64,000 nucleotides of DNA from QHVT01 sp036399015 (GTDB lineage Bacteria > Acidobacteriota > Thermoanaerobaculia > Gp7-AA8), in the NCBI GenBank assembly GCA_036399015.1, contig DASWNW010000095.1, positions 1 to 64,000 on the forward strand, read 5' to 3'. This document shows, in pieces, positions 8,409 through 17,121 of the stretch. The notes under the pieces are model-generated. The model ran no database searches. It saw only the letters and a program-made list of their open reading frames with translations, and was not told the DNA's origin. The translations under genes were made by a program, and so were the position numbers. Positions within the stretch are counted from its first letter, which is position 1; the number at the start of each line of letters is the position of its first letter.

Positions 8409-9053
8409 GTGGGCGAGACGCCATGGCACCTGTTGGACGAAGCGGGCGATAGTATCGAGAGTGATGACTTGCCACGCGCCCACCGCCTCGTGCTGGAGGC
8501 GCTCGACACCGCACCAGACTATGATCCGCTGCTTTATAGCCAAGCCATCTCCATTCTCACTCTCGCTGGGATGTATGACGACGCCGAAGCCGCGCACCTG
8601 CGCTACACCGAAGCCACCGGCGAGCGGCTGCGCGCGGACGTCACGCTCGAGGAGATCCGCGAGACGCGCGCTGCGACGCGCCCGGTCCGCATCGGCGACA
8701 GCGTCGTCTTCCGGCGGCTCACGCTCGTCGAGCGAGGCCACTTCTCGAACTACTTCACCTTCCGTCCGGTCACGAAGCTCGCCCTTGCTCCCGACGCCAT
8801 TACGATCTGGCGGCGTCGCAGGTCGTGGACGTTTCCTTGGCCGGCCGTGACGGTGCAAGTCGCGAAGCGCCGTACGAGAAAAGCGATCGGTCGATACGCG
8901 GGCGGCGATTATCTCCAGAAGGTTTGTACGATTCGCGCCGAAGGCTTGACGTTCCGGTTCGATGTCTCTGACCAGTACCCTGATATTGGCTCTCCGCGCG
9001 AGTTCCTCGCTCTGCTCACCCAGTACGTTCCGCCATCCGTTGTTCAAGCGTGA
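8409..9053 (+). CDS. Probable immunity protein for the Rhs-type remnant; PH-like C-terminal half
   Basis: 214 aa. The GTG at 8409 is chosen because AGGGAGG lies 4 bases before it; an upstream GTG at 8382 has no such site. The first ~75 residues are helical and TPR-like (DDLPRAHRLVLEALDTAP). From ~residue 100 a beta-rich segment (TKLALAPDAITIWRRRRSW, then VCTIRAEGLTFRFDVSD) ending in a helix resembles a PH-like fold. Position directly behind a toxin tail is the classic place for an immunity gene. The role is inferred from context and no family was recognised. Its stop codon lies inside a repeat that recurs at 10203. Confidence 0.55.
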   Translation: MGETPWHLLDEAGDSIESDDLPRAHRLVLEALDTAPDYDPLLYSQAISILTLAGMYDDAEAAHLRYTEATGERLRADVTLEEIRETRAATRPVRIGDSVVFRRLTLVERGHFSNYFTFRPVTKLALAPDAITIWRRRRSWTFPWPAVTVQVAKRRTRKAIGRYAGGDYLQKVCTIRAEGLTFRFDVSDQYPDIGSPREFLALLTQYVPPSVVQA

Positions 9054-9096
9054 GGCGCCATGTTGCTTCCTCTTTGCACTGCGTCCATTCCGGACA
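9048..9096 (+). repeat. Direct repeat, copy 1 (~49 bp)
   Basis: Begins GCGTGAGGCGCCATGTTGCT and ends TTCCGGACA. It matches 10203-10250 except for one inserted A. This copy includes the stop codon of the 8409 gene. Confidence 0.85.
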
Positions 9097-9265
9097 AGAA
9101 GCCAATGGGTTCGAGGTTTGAAAGTGGACGAATCAAGACGGTGACGCCGAAAACAGCTGCGACGATGGTCGCCGGCAGGTTCACGGAGTCAGGTGTACCG
9201 ACGCGGACGCCGGTCCAGAGCGGCGTCGGAGCGGCGATGGCAGAGTCGGTCAACGGAGGGTGCTC

Positions 9266-9721
9266 GTGTCCGTAGCGGACCCCCTCGCCGTCAGGTCGTG
9301 TTCAGCGGATGTCCCAGCACGAGTATTCGTCCTCGTGCTGAGCACGATTCTCGGCTTGGGATCAGTTGCATCGTTCGTGACTGATGCTCGCTCGCCGCTC
9401 CCCTACATTCTCTTCGGAACGGTAGTATTCCTCGTCTCCTGGATGTCGGCTTACGAACTGACGTACTCGCGTGACGGCATTCGTTATCGTTCGCTTTTCG
9501 GCGGACGACGATCACTTGCCATCGCAGATGTGGATCATGCGCGGATCGACATCGGCGTATTCACGTATACGGACCGATTCAAGCCGACGACGAGGCTCGT
9601 CGTCGAAGGCCGCGACGGGCCGGCACTCGTCATCAACCTGAAGGTCTTCCGTAAAGACTGTGTTGAAGGTCTTATCGCGGTTCTCGACGATGCAGCGGTG
9701 CTCCGCGCTGCACAGGATTAA
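9266..9721 (+). CDS. Small membrane protein with PH-like domain
   Basis: 151 aa starting at a GTG 5 bases after GGAGGG. Two adjacent hydrophobic segments (around FVLVLSTILGLGSVASF and YILFGTVVFLVSWMSA) are followed by a beta-rich PH-like domain (YSRDGIRYRSLFGGRRSLAI, RLVVEGRDGPALVINLK) and a terminal helix. This resembles bacterial PH-domain membrane proteins. It lies 212 bases after the probable immunity gene, and the next gene has the same plan, so these may be a series of immunity-type genes left by past toxin cassettes. Function unknown. Confidence 0.55.
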   Translation: MSVADPLAVRSCSADVPARVFVLVLSTILGLGSVASFVTDARSPLPYILFGTVVFLVSWMSAYELTYSRDGIRYRSLFGGRRSLAIADVDHARIDIGVFTYTDRFKPTTRLVVEGRDGPALVINLKVFRKDCVEGLIAVLDDAAVLRAAQD

Positions 9722-9931
9722 TGCCGTGACTACGAGCAACGAGCAACTTAATGTCGTCAAGCGGCTGAACGACATCCTCGCTGGCGGCCTGCGTATCCGG
9801 CGCGCGAATCTTCGCAACTGAATTGTTGGCTACCCTGCGGTGACGGATCCTGAGTATCGACCATGAACGCGCAATGCATCTGCCCTCCTGTTCCTCCTCC
9901 TGCCACTGCCGGTAGTGGTTGTCGCTGAGGG

Positions 9932-10540
9932 ATGGTGATGCAGCACGAAGAACAGCAGTTTGGCGCTACACCTATCGGGTACGTGTGGGCCTTGGCCATT
10001 CTCGGTACGCTCAGTGGTGCGATGGCGTGGAAGGCGGCGTTTCACGACGATTCATTCTGGCAGCCAGCAGCGCTGTTCGCGGGCATACTCGTACTGACGT
10101 TAATCTGGCTGAAAGCATTTCGCATACGCATCACGGCCGATGCACGGGAGTTCCGCAGCCTTTGGGGGGTCACGAGAATTAGGCATTCGGACATCCGTTG
10201 AGGCGTGAGGCGCCATGTTGCTTCCTCTTTGCACTGCGTCCTTCCGGACATGACGGGAAATCTGCTCGTCCGGGGCTGGAAGTGGTCGCCGATCGACCGC
10301 CGTGTGACCGTGAGAATTGAGGTCAGCGATGATCCTTATCTCGTCGGGCGGGAGTTCGATGGGTCTATTCGCGCATGCGATAGCGCAGCCGGAGAGTTGC
10401 TGATCGTCCTCAGGGAGTTTCTGAGCCGGAGAGATAGCTTCACGGACCATCGTCGTTGCCGCCCCGGTCGTGCGATGGCATGGCCTCGGTCGCCTGCTCC
10501 TGCTCTAGCGGTACCTTTCCGTTCCGTATTGGCGATGTGA
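9932..10540 (+). pseudogene. PH-like membrane protein gene interrupted by the ~48-bp repeat
   Basis: Residues 1-89 have the same plan as the 9266 gene: two hydrophobic segments, then the start of a PH-like domain (RIRITADAREFRSLWGV, compare SRDGIRYRSLFGG). Translation stops at 10199-10201, right where repeat copy 2 begins. The same reading frame reopens after the repeat and encodes what could be the missing second half (RRVTVRIEVSDDPYLVG, ELLIVLREFLSRRD) before drifting into unlikely sequence. The simplest reading is one gene split by an in-frame insertion that brought a stop. The true 3' limit is uncertain, near 10440. Confidence 0.45.
10203..10250 (+). repeat. Direct repeat, copy 2 (~48 bp)
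   Basis: Same sequence as 9048-9096 with one base fewer. It lies directly after a stop codon that interrupts the PH-like gene at 9932. Confidence 0.85.
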
Positions 10541-11301
10541 CTGCCTCGACCGGATGTAGAGCCCGATGAAGAACAAGTGGCTGCGCAAGCCATCCCGGAG
10601 TCCGGCCGGAGCTTTACGAGTATCCGCCGGAGAGTAGCGAAGCGGTCGTCCGCCTCTTCTCCTCTGGTTCACGTGACGCTCAAGAGGTTAGCCGGGACCG
10701 GCGGGACGTTAACGGTCACGGCAACGAGGGTATCAACGGCGGCTGTGGTGGCATTTCAACGCGTTCAGCAGTGATATCAATCACCCTGTTTGGGGGAATT
10801 GAAAACGTTCTGGGGATCAATCTTCAACGTCCTGAAGAGAACTCCATTACGTTGTGCTTGGGACCGACGACGTGGTGCAAGGGAAGCGAATGACCTGCGC
10901 CCTTATAGGTTCCATTCACCAGGGTCGCTCCATGTCCCCTACGCACCTGATCGATCACCCGCACGCGGTCATCGGTCACCACTGACGCGGTACCATTTAT
11001 CTCCTCGACGTTCCCTATTGAGCGCACTGTGGTCGTTGATTGACGTTCACGAGCTCGTCGATAAGGTCCCCGAGCGCGTCGATGACCCGCGCAAGCTACC
11101 AGCCGGACGTTCGGGCACCATCGTTTTACCCCCCGCCGCTTGGTCCGTTACCTCTTCGCCGCCCGGCAGCAACGCCGGCCCCCTCTCCGCCCGATGACGC
11201 GGGTATGCCGTAATCCCTGTCGATGCAGGCGTGTCGTTGCCATCGGGGGGAACGTTGTCTCTCGCACACGGCCACGCCCGCCGAGACACGCCGACGCGCT
11301 G

Positions 11302-11330
11302 TCAGGCTAACGGGGGTTTGGTTAGCCTGA
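11302..11330. terminator. Perfect 10-bp hairpin
   Basis: TCAGGCTAAC and GTTAGCCTGA pair perfectly around a 9-base loop GGGGGTTTG. There is no clear U-run. It sits at the right end of the gene-poor stretch and could be a terminator or a mobile-element end. Confidence 0.5.
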
Positions 11331-11370
11331 AGGGCCACCGGCGGCCGCCGAGGCGTTCCTGGCGCGCCGC

Positions 11371-11376
11371 TATACT
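11371..11376 (+). promoter_or_regulatory. -10 TATACT, probable leaderless start
   Basis: TATACT, then 8 bases, then the GTG of the next gene; no Shine-Dalgarno. Inferred. Confidence 0.5.
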
Positions 11377-11384
11377 CCCGCCCG

Positions 11385-11918
11385 GTGGGGAACTTCTACA
11401 CCAGCATCACCTTGCGCGGGGCATCGGCTGACCGCGTGGTGCAGGTGATGACGGACCTGGGGCGCGATGCGTACGTCTTCAGCGACGACCGCACGGTGGT
11501 GGTTTACGACCGGGAGTCGGAAGAGCAGGACACGGAGGTGCTGGCCGCGCTCGCGGAACGGCTGGCGACGGAAACCTCCTGCGTCGCATTCGCGGTGCTG
11601 GACCACGACGACGATGTGCTGTGGTTCCAGCTCTACGACCGTGACGAGCTCGTCGCGGAGTACTGCAACCGCATCGGTCCACGACCTCGCGCGCGGGCAA
11701 TGGCGCGTGCGCTCGGCTGTGCATCCGCGTGGCTCAAGTTATGGTTCGTGCTCCGGCGCCCCTACGTCACGCAAATCTACCGGCACATCGCCATCAACGA
11801 CATCGCCGGCTTTCCCGAAGCAACCATTCTCGGGTACAGGTACATCGACCGCGGCGAACGCACCGACGACATGGCGGCGGGAAAGCTCGTCAAGCTGCCA
11901 CGCTGGCGAGAGTCGTGA
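11385..11918 (+). CDS. Hypothetical protein
   Basis: 177 aa, GTG start, 8 bases after a near-consensus -10 box. It begins MGNFYTSITLRGA, with alternating beta/alpha character (RVVQVMTDLGRDAYVFSDD, TVVVYDRE). The first ~90 residues look like a small alpha/beta domain that evaluates or compares values; the second half is mixed and basic. No signal peptide or membrane segment is seen. I do not recognise the family. It marks the return to high-G+C sequence after the accessory island. Confidence 0.6.
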   Translation: MGNFYTSITLRGASADRVVQVMTDLGRDAYVFSDDRTVVVYDRESEEQDTEVLAALAERLATETSCVAFAVLDHDDDVLWFQLYDRDELVAEYCNRIGPRPRARAMARALGCASAWLKLWFVLRRPYVTQIYRHIAINDIAGFPEATILGYRYIDRGERTDDMAAGKLVKLPRWRES

Positions 11919-11943
11919 GCACCACCGAGCGAGATCCTCGCGA

Positions 11944-12324
11944 TCAGTCCGGTTGACGGCCGTTTTTGGCGGCCGCGTCGAGCATCTCGGCGAACACTCC
12001 GCGGTCTTCGCAGGCGCCGGCGTCGTGAAACGGCTTCAGCTCGTCCAGGATGCGCCGTGCTTCCTCCCACGCGATCGGTTCGGAATCCTTCGTGACGACC
12101 GGCGAAGTGTCTCCCGTGACGGGGCTCCGATACTCCGCTGTTTGACGCCACTCCAACATGGGCGGTCGATAGCGACGCAACGTGCGCTCGGTTGCCCGCT
12201 GGGCGATTCTGAAGAAGAGGCGGTACTCGATGCCGTCCGCGCCTTCGAACATAGCGACGACCGAGCCGCCGTCGCGGACGATGTCCAGACGGCGCAGGGC
12301 AACGATCTTCGTTCCGAGTGCCAT
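11944..12324 (-). CDS. Hypothetical protein
   Basis: 126 aa with ATG 11 bases after the end of the Uma2 remnant and a GAGGGG ribosome site before it. The sequence is soluble and mixed: an N-terminal beta-rich part (TKIVALRRLDIVRDGGSVV, GADGIEYRLFFR), then a helical C-terminal half (AWEEARRILDELKPFHD). I do not recognise it. It appears to be co-transcribed with the decayed Uma2 gene. Confidence 0.55.
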   Translation of the reverse strand: MALGTKIVALRRLDIVRDGGSVVAMFEGADGIEYRLFFRIAQRATERTLRRYRPPMLEWRQTAEYRSPVTGDTSPVVTKDSEPIAWEEARRILDELKPFHDAGACEDRGVFAEMLDAAAKNGRQPD

Positions 12325-12334
12325 GGCGCGCCCC

Positions 12335-12609
12335 TCAGGCAAACACGTCGGCGACCGGCAGGGAGAAGCCGGGCAGCAGCGGTGAGGTGAGCGCCCGCCG
12401 CTCCCGGTGCTGACCTCGGCCGTTTTCTCGTACACGCCGGCGGCGGCGCGGTAGACCTCGACCAGCTCCAGCTCCGGGTCGACGATCCAGTACTCGTCGA
12501 TCCCCGCCGACTCGTAGAGCTTCCGCTTCCGGACCTCGTCGTGATGACGGGTCTCGCCGGAGAGGACTTTCACGACGATGTTCGGGGGACCCTGGATTGC
12601 CGGTGCCAT
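12335..12609 (-). pseudogene. Uma2-family endonuclease remnant (truncated, frameshifted)
   Basis: Only the C-terminal half of an Uma2 (DUF820) protein remains: GPPNIVVKVLSGET, KRKLYESAGIDEYWIVDPE, then, after a shift near 12395, the usual ending LTSPLLPGFSLPVADVFA. The N-terminal ~90 residues are missing, because the treY stop lies just 10 bases upstream. The family's acidic active-site residues in PDLVVEVLS are changed to Asn and Lys. Loss of both ends of the active site and the shift make it non-functional. Confidence 0.7.
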
Positions 12610-12618
12610 GGCAAAAGT

Positions 12619-15243
12619 CTACGCCCGTTCGAGCACCGCCACGGGGAACGCGGCGAAGACCTGTCGCAGCGGGAGCGCATCCCCTTCCAGATTCTCCTCC
12701 GTGAAGACATTGCGCCAGCGGCCGCCGACGCCGAGGGTGTGGTCGCCCCAGACGTCGCCGAGGGGGAACTGGCCAGTCTTCACGAGCCGGGTGGTGAGGC
12801 GGGGGACGGCGACCAGCACGTCGCCGCGGGTGAAGGCGAGGGCGTGCGGGGTGCCGGTGTCGACGGCGGCGTAATCGGCGCCGAGGCGGGGGCGCACGGC
12901 GAGAGTGCGGGCGGTGGTGAACAGCTTGATCCGCCCGTCCTGCCAGTTGCGCAGGAGCGTGGCGACGGCCGGCAGCTTGCGCAGGGCGGCCACGCGGCGC
13001 TCGTAGTCGACGGGGCGGCGGTTGTCGGGGTCGACGAGGCTGAAGTCCCAGAGCTCGGTGCCCTGGTAGAAGTCGGGAACGCCGGGCGAGGTGGCCTTCA
13101 GGACCACCTGAGCGAGGGAGTTGAGCATGCCGTGGAAGGCGATGCGCTTGTGGAAGCGGCTGAACGACTCCACGAAGGGGGGGTGCTCGATGACGGCGGT
13201 GGCGAAGTCCTGCAGCGCCTTCTCGTACGCCTCGTTCGGCGACAGCCAGCTCGAATGCGTCTTCGCCTCGCGCGCCGCCTTCTCCAGGAAGAGGCGGATG
13301 CGGGCGGGATCGTCGAGCGGCCAGACCCCGGCGAGCGACTGGTAAATCAGCAGCTCCTCGTTCGCGTCGGGAGCGCCGTCGCGCTTGAGCGCCTCGTTCA
13401 TGCGCGTCCACTTCTTCACCTCGCGCTGCCAGAGGTCGGGGACCTCCGAGATGACGCTGATGCGCGCGCGCGTGTCCTCGGAGCGCTTGGTGTCGTGCGT
13501 CGAGGTGGCGTTCATGGTGGCCGGCCAGGTGCGGGCGACCCGCTCGTTGCGCGCGTGCAGGTCGGCGACCGGATCGAAGTCGCTGCCGCGTCCCGGCTCG
13601 CAGCCGACCTCGTTCAACGAGATGAGGCGGTTGTAGTTGTAGAACGCGGTGTCCTCGACGCCCTTGGCCATGACGCGGCCGGTGAACTGCTGCCAGCGCA
13701 TCACGAACTCCTGCCACTTCTCCCGCTCGCCGGCGATGTACTTCGGCGGCTCGAGCAGCAGGACCTTGTCGATGAAATCGAACAGCCGCGGGTCGACGTT
13801 CGTCGCGCGCCGCCGCGCCTCGGCGACGGCGTGGTCGATGTAGCCGCGGTCCTCGTGCGAGACGGCGCCCTCGCGGATGTACGTGCGGTACACCGGCATG
13901 CAGGCGGTGACCTCGAGCAGCGCGGCCGACAGCTCGCTCGGCGAGAAGTCGCGGGCGTTCCGGTCTGCGACCGCCAGCGCCGCCAGGTGGCTCCCCATCC
14001 CCCGCATCTCGCCGTAAAAGAGCTGCTCGATGGCCTGCTTCTTCCGCTCGTAGACGACGTCCTCATACGGCGCGGCGATGCCGGTGTACTGGTGATAGAA
14101 GCCGGTCAGCTCGCCCAGCCCCCGCGGGTCGACGAAGACCGCGTTCGCCGTATCGAGAAAGTCGTAGCCGGTGGTGCCGGCGCAGCGGAACGACGGCGGC
14201 AGCTCCTCGCCATGCTCGAGGATCTTCTCGACGACGACGTAGAACTGCTCCTTCTCCTCCGTGGCCGGATCGCCGAGCCGCACCTGCAGCTTGGTGAGGT
14301 AGTTCACCGGCTCGTACAGGCCGTCGATGTGGTCGATGCGGACGCCGGTGATCTTGCCCTCCGCGATCAGCTCGAGGATCAGCTTGTTGCGCGACTCGAA
14401 GACCTCCGGGTTCTCGACGCGCACTCCGACGAGATCGGTGACGTCGAAGAAGCGGCGATAGTTGATGGTCTCGCTGGCGATGCGCCAGTAGGCGATGCGG
14501 TACGCCTGCGCGTCGAACAGCTTGTCGAGCAGGTCGACGTCGGAGTTGAACCGCTCCACCACCCGCTCGAGCGCCTCGCGGAACGTCTGCGACTGCTCGC
14601 GCACGCGCCAGAGCGCGTCCTTCAGGTAGCGGCTGTTCTTGATGGCGTCTTCACTCGCGACGATGTCGCGCACCTCGATGGCCGGCCCCTCCGTGGGGAG
14701 CGAGTCGACGCACTCCTGCAGCACCACTTTGTACGACTGCGGCGTCACCGGGAGGCGCTTGTCGAAGTAGCTGATGAAAAAGCCCTCCTCGTCGAAGCCG
14801 AGCTTCAGCTCGTGCGACTCCAGCGCCTCGCCGTAGGGCTTGCCGAGGAGCGGGAGGAGGACCTTGTTGTCCCGCCAGTCGATGTCGAAGTAGTGGATGT
14901 AGCGCGACTCCGCGCCGTTCTCGAGCACGCTCATCCACCAGGCGTTCTCGTGGCTCGCCGCCATGTGGTTGGGGACGATGTCGAGCAGCAGGCCCATCTC
15001 GTGGCGCGTCAGCTCGGCGCTCAGCGCGTCGAAGTCCTCGCGCGTGCCGAGCTCCGGGTTGAGCGTCGTGGCGTCGACGATGTCGTAGCCGTGCGTGCTC
15101 CCCTTGCGCGGGCGCAGGAGCGGCGACGCGTAGAGGTCGGTGATGCCGAGCTGCGCGAGGTACGGCACGATCTTCCGCGCGTCCTCGAACGTGAAGCCGG
15201 CGTTGAACTGGATGCGGTAGGTGGCACCGGGTACGCGGTACAT
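12619..15243 (-). CDS. treY: Malto-oligosyltrehalose synthase
   Basis: 874 aa GH13 enzyme. It isomerises the reducing-end alpha-1,4 bond of maltodextrins to alpha,alpha-1,1, giving maltooligosyltrehalose for TreZ. Characteristic TreY features: ATYRIQFNAGFTFEDA at the N terminus, GSTHGYDIVD, LLLDIVPNHMA, GVRIDHIDGLYEP (nucleophile Asp) and the long insert domain with RFMMRWQQ-type helices. It is the last gene of glgB-treZ-treY; only 15 bases, occupied by a palindrome, separate it from treZ. No separate promoter is visible. Confidence 0.95.
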   Translation of the reverse strand: MYRVPGATYRIQFNAGFTFEDARKIVPYLAQLGITDLYASPLLRPRKGSTHGYDIVDATTLNPELGTREDFDALSAELTRHEMGLLLDIVPNHMAASHENAWWMSVLENGAESRYIHYFDIDWRDNKVLLPLLGKPYGEALESHELKLGFDEEGFFISYFDKRLPVTPQSYKVVLQECVDSLPTEGPAIEVRDIVASEDAIKNSRYLKDALWRVREQSQTFREALERVVERFNSDVDLLDKLFDAQAYRIAYWRIASETINYRRFFDVTDLVGVRVENPEVFESRNKLILELIAEGKITGVRIDHIDGLYEPVNYLTKLQVRLGDPATEEKEQFYVVVEKILEHGEELPPSFRCAGTTGYDFLDTANAVFVDPRGLGELTGFYHQYTGIAAPYEDVVYERKKQAIEQLFYGEMRGMGSHLAALAVADRNARDFSPSELSAALLEVTACMPVYRTYIREGAVSHEDRGYIDHAVAEARRRATNVDPRLFDFIDKVLLLEPPKYIAGEREKWQEFVMRWQQFTGRVMAKGVEDTAFYNYNRLISLNEVGCEPGRGSDFDPVADLHARNERVARTWPATMNATSTHDTKRSEDTRARISVISEVPDLWQREVKKWTRMNEALKRDGAPDANEELLIYQSLAGVWPLDDPARIRLFLEKAAREAKTHSSWLSPNEAYEKALQDFATAVIEHPPFVESFSRFHKRIAFHGMLNSLAQVVLKATSPGVPDFYQGTELWDFSLVDPDNRRPVDYERRVAALRKLPAVATLLRNWQDGRIKLFTTARTLAVRPRLGADYAAVDTGTPHALAFTRGDVLVAVPRLTTRLVKTGQFPLGDVWGDHTLGVGGRWRNVFTEENLEGDALPLRQVFAAFPVAVLERA

Positions 15244-15250
15244 CGACGCT

Positions 15251-15280
15251 TCGCCGGGCTAAGAGCCCGGCGCTCCAGAG
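15251..15280 (-). repeat. Palindromic element spanning the treZ stop codon
   Basis: GCCGGGCT (15253-15260) and AGCCCGGC (15264-15271) form an 8-bp stem with a 3-base loop, followed by CGCTCCAGAG on the plus strand. Related copies lie at 21634-21690. On the minus strand it encodes the last residues of TreZ (SGAPGS) and its TAG stop, and it fills the gap before treY. Confidence 0.8.
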
Positions 15281-17121
15281 AACACGGCGAACGAGGAGGG
15301 AGGGAGGGTCATCGTGCCGCCGCTCATGCCGGCGCCGGTGTCGCGGAGCGCCTTCCATGAGCCGGAGGGTGCGTCGACGCTCTGCGCCGCGTCGCTGAAG
15401 TTGAACGCGAGCAGGACGTCGCCGCGGCGCACCACCAGCACGCTCTGCTCGTCGTACGGGGTGGGCTGCACGGCGTCGAGGTCGAGGCTGCGGAGCGACG
15501 GAGTGTCGCGGCGCAGCGCGAGCAGCTCCCTGTAGAGGTTCCACATCGACTGGTGCTCGTCCCGCTCGCGCGCCGCCCAGTCGAGCTTCGAGCGGTTGAA
15601 CGTCTCCTCGTCGTGCGGGTCGGGCGCCTCCCCCTGCCAGGAGAAGTCGTTGAACTCCTCCTTGCGGCCGTTGCGGACCGCCTCGATGAGAGCGGGGTCG
15701 GAGTGGGAGGTGAAGTACTGGAACGGCCGCTTCTCGCCGTACTCCTCTCCCATGAAGAGCATCGGGACGAAGGGGGCGAGGATGGTCACGGCAGCGGCGA
15801 GGCGGACCTTCTCGACGGAGACGAGCGCCGTGAGGCGGTCGCCCATCATCCGGTTGCCGACCTGGTCGTGGTTCTGGATCGAGATCACGAACTGCGCGCC
15901 GTCGCGCGTCTTCGGCTTCAGCCCGTACTTGCGGCCGCGGTAGACGGAGTGCTGCCCGACGTAGAGATACCCGGTCGTGAGCACGCGCGCGAGGTTGCTG
16001 ACCTTCAGCGGGAAGCCGGAGTAGTAGCCGTCCTGCTCCCCTGTGAGCAGCGCGTGGAGCGAGTGGTGGAAGTCGTCGGCCCACTGCGTGTCGAAGCCGA
16101 GGCCGAACTCCTCCTTCGGCGAGATGACGCGGGGGTCATTGAGGTCGCTCTCGGCGATCGTGTAGATCTGCCGCCCGAGCTCCGCCGCCCGCCTGCGCAC
16201 GGCGTCGCAGAGGTCCTGCAGGAAGGGCTCCGCGGAGTGGTCGACGATCGCGTGCACGGCGTCGACGCGCAGGCCGTCAAAGTGGAACTCGTCGACCCAC
16301 TGCAGCGCGCTGTGGATGAAGAACCAGCGGACGTCGTCGCTGCGCGCGCCGTCGAAGTTGAGCGCGAGGCCCCACGGGGTCTTATAGCGGTCGGTGAAGT
16401 AGGGCCCGTACTGCCCGAGGTAGTTCCCCTCCGGGCCGAGGTGGTTGTAGACGACGTCGAGGAGGATGGCCAGGCCGCGCTGATGGCAGGCGTCGACGAG
16501 GCGCTTGAGCGCGCGGGGGCCGCCGTACGACTCCTGCGCGGCGCTCATGTACACGCCGTCGTAGCCCCAGTTGCGGGTGCCGGGGAACTGCGCGACCGGC
16601 AGCAGCTCGACCGCGGTGACGCCGAGGGCCTTCAGGTCGTCGAGGCGGGGGATGACGGCGTCGAACGTCCCCTCCTCGGTGAACGTGCCGACGTGCAGCT
16701 CGTAGACGACGTAGTCGCTCAGCGGGATACCGCTCCACCCTTCGTCGTGCCATTCGAAGTCGGAGCCGACGACCGCGGAGGCCTTGTGCACCCCCTCCGG
16801 CTGCAGGCGCGAGGCGGGATCGGGACGCTCGTCGCCGCCGTCGAGGACGTAGAGGTAGCGGGTGCCCTCGCCGCATTCGACGGTGGCCTCGTGGTAGCCG
16901 GTGGCGGTCTTCGTCATCGGCACGCGCTCGTCGCGGGGGGCGACGAGGTGCAGCTCGACCCGTTCGACCTCGGGAGCCCACACGCGGAACTCGGTGCGAT
17001 TCGTGCCGACGACGTGCGCGCCGAGGCGCAGGCCGAATGGGGACTGGGACGCCTCGTGCTGCGCGCCGGCGTCCGGGAACGTCTCGGTTCCCGGAACGGA
17101 AGTGGCTTCGGTTGTGGTCAA
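15259..17121 (-). CDS. treZ: Malto-oligosyltrehalose trehalohydrolase
   Basis: 620 aa GH13 enzyme that releases trehalose from maltooligosyltrehalose made by TreY. It has an N-terminal CBM48/E-set domain (GTNRTEFRVWAPEVERVELH), then the barrel with DVVYNHLGPEGNYL, the nucleophile Asp in HFDGLRVDAVHAI, the acid Glu in YTIAESDLNDPR and IQNHDQVGNR. The start is a TTG overlapping the glgB stop (TTGA), with GAGGAG 8 bases before it. Its last six residues and stop come from a palindromic repeat. Confidence 0.94.
   Translation of the reverse strand: MTTTEATSVPGTETFPDAGAQHEASQSPFGLRLGAHVVGTNRTEFRVWAPEVERVELHLVAPRDERVPMTKTATGYHEATVECGEGTRYLYVLDGGDERPDPASRLQPEGVHKASAVVGSDFEWHDEGWSGIPLSDYVVYELHVGTFTEEGTFDAVIPRLDDLKALGVTAVELLPVAQFPGTRNWGYDGVYMSAAQESYGGPRALKRLVDACHQRGLAILLDVVYNHLGPEGNYLGQYGPYFTDRYKTPWGLALNFDGARSDDVRWFFIHSALQWVDEFHFDGLRVDAVHAIVDHSAEPFLQDLCDAVRRRAAELGRQIYTIAESDLNDPRVISPKEEFGLGFDTQWADDFHHSLHALLTGEQDGYYSGFPLKVSNLARVLTTGYLYVGQHSVYRGRKYGLKPKTRDGAQFVISIQNHDQVGNRMMGDRLTALVSVEKVRLAAAVTILAPFVPMLFMGEEYGEKRPFQYFTSHSDPALIEAVRNGRKEEFNDFSWQGEAPDPHDEETFNRSKLDWAARERDEHQSMWNLYRELLALRRDTPSLRSLDLDAVQPTPYDEQSVLVVRRGDVLLAFNFSDAAQSVDAPSGSWKALRDTGAGMSGGTMTLPPSSFAVFSGAPGS

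Larger units (their letters stand above)
10541..11384. other. Gene-poor stretch of the accessory island
   Basis: No convincing gene. Short open frames occur on both strands (for example 10790-11197 plus and 10824-11027 minus), but they lack ribosome sites and recognisable sequence. Base composition is less G+C-rich than the flanks. It probably holds further decayed toxin or immunity fragments. Confidence 0.5.

Noticed and set aside
9060..9275. Short plus and minus frames between the immunity and PH-like genes
   Set aside because: They start inside the direct repeat, lack ribosome sites and look random.
10559..10900. Continuous plus-strand frame ending in GPTTWCKGSE
   Set aside because: It is open for about 100 codons, but no start or ribosome site fits and the sequence is not family-like; possibly a toxin-tail fragment, not supported enough to list as a gene.
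10790..11197. Open frame in the accessory island
   Set aside because: No ribosome site, low-complexity basic sequence, no similarity to anything recognised; overlapping frames on the other strand are equally long.
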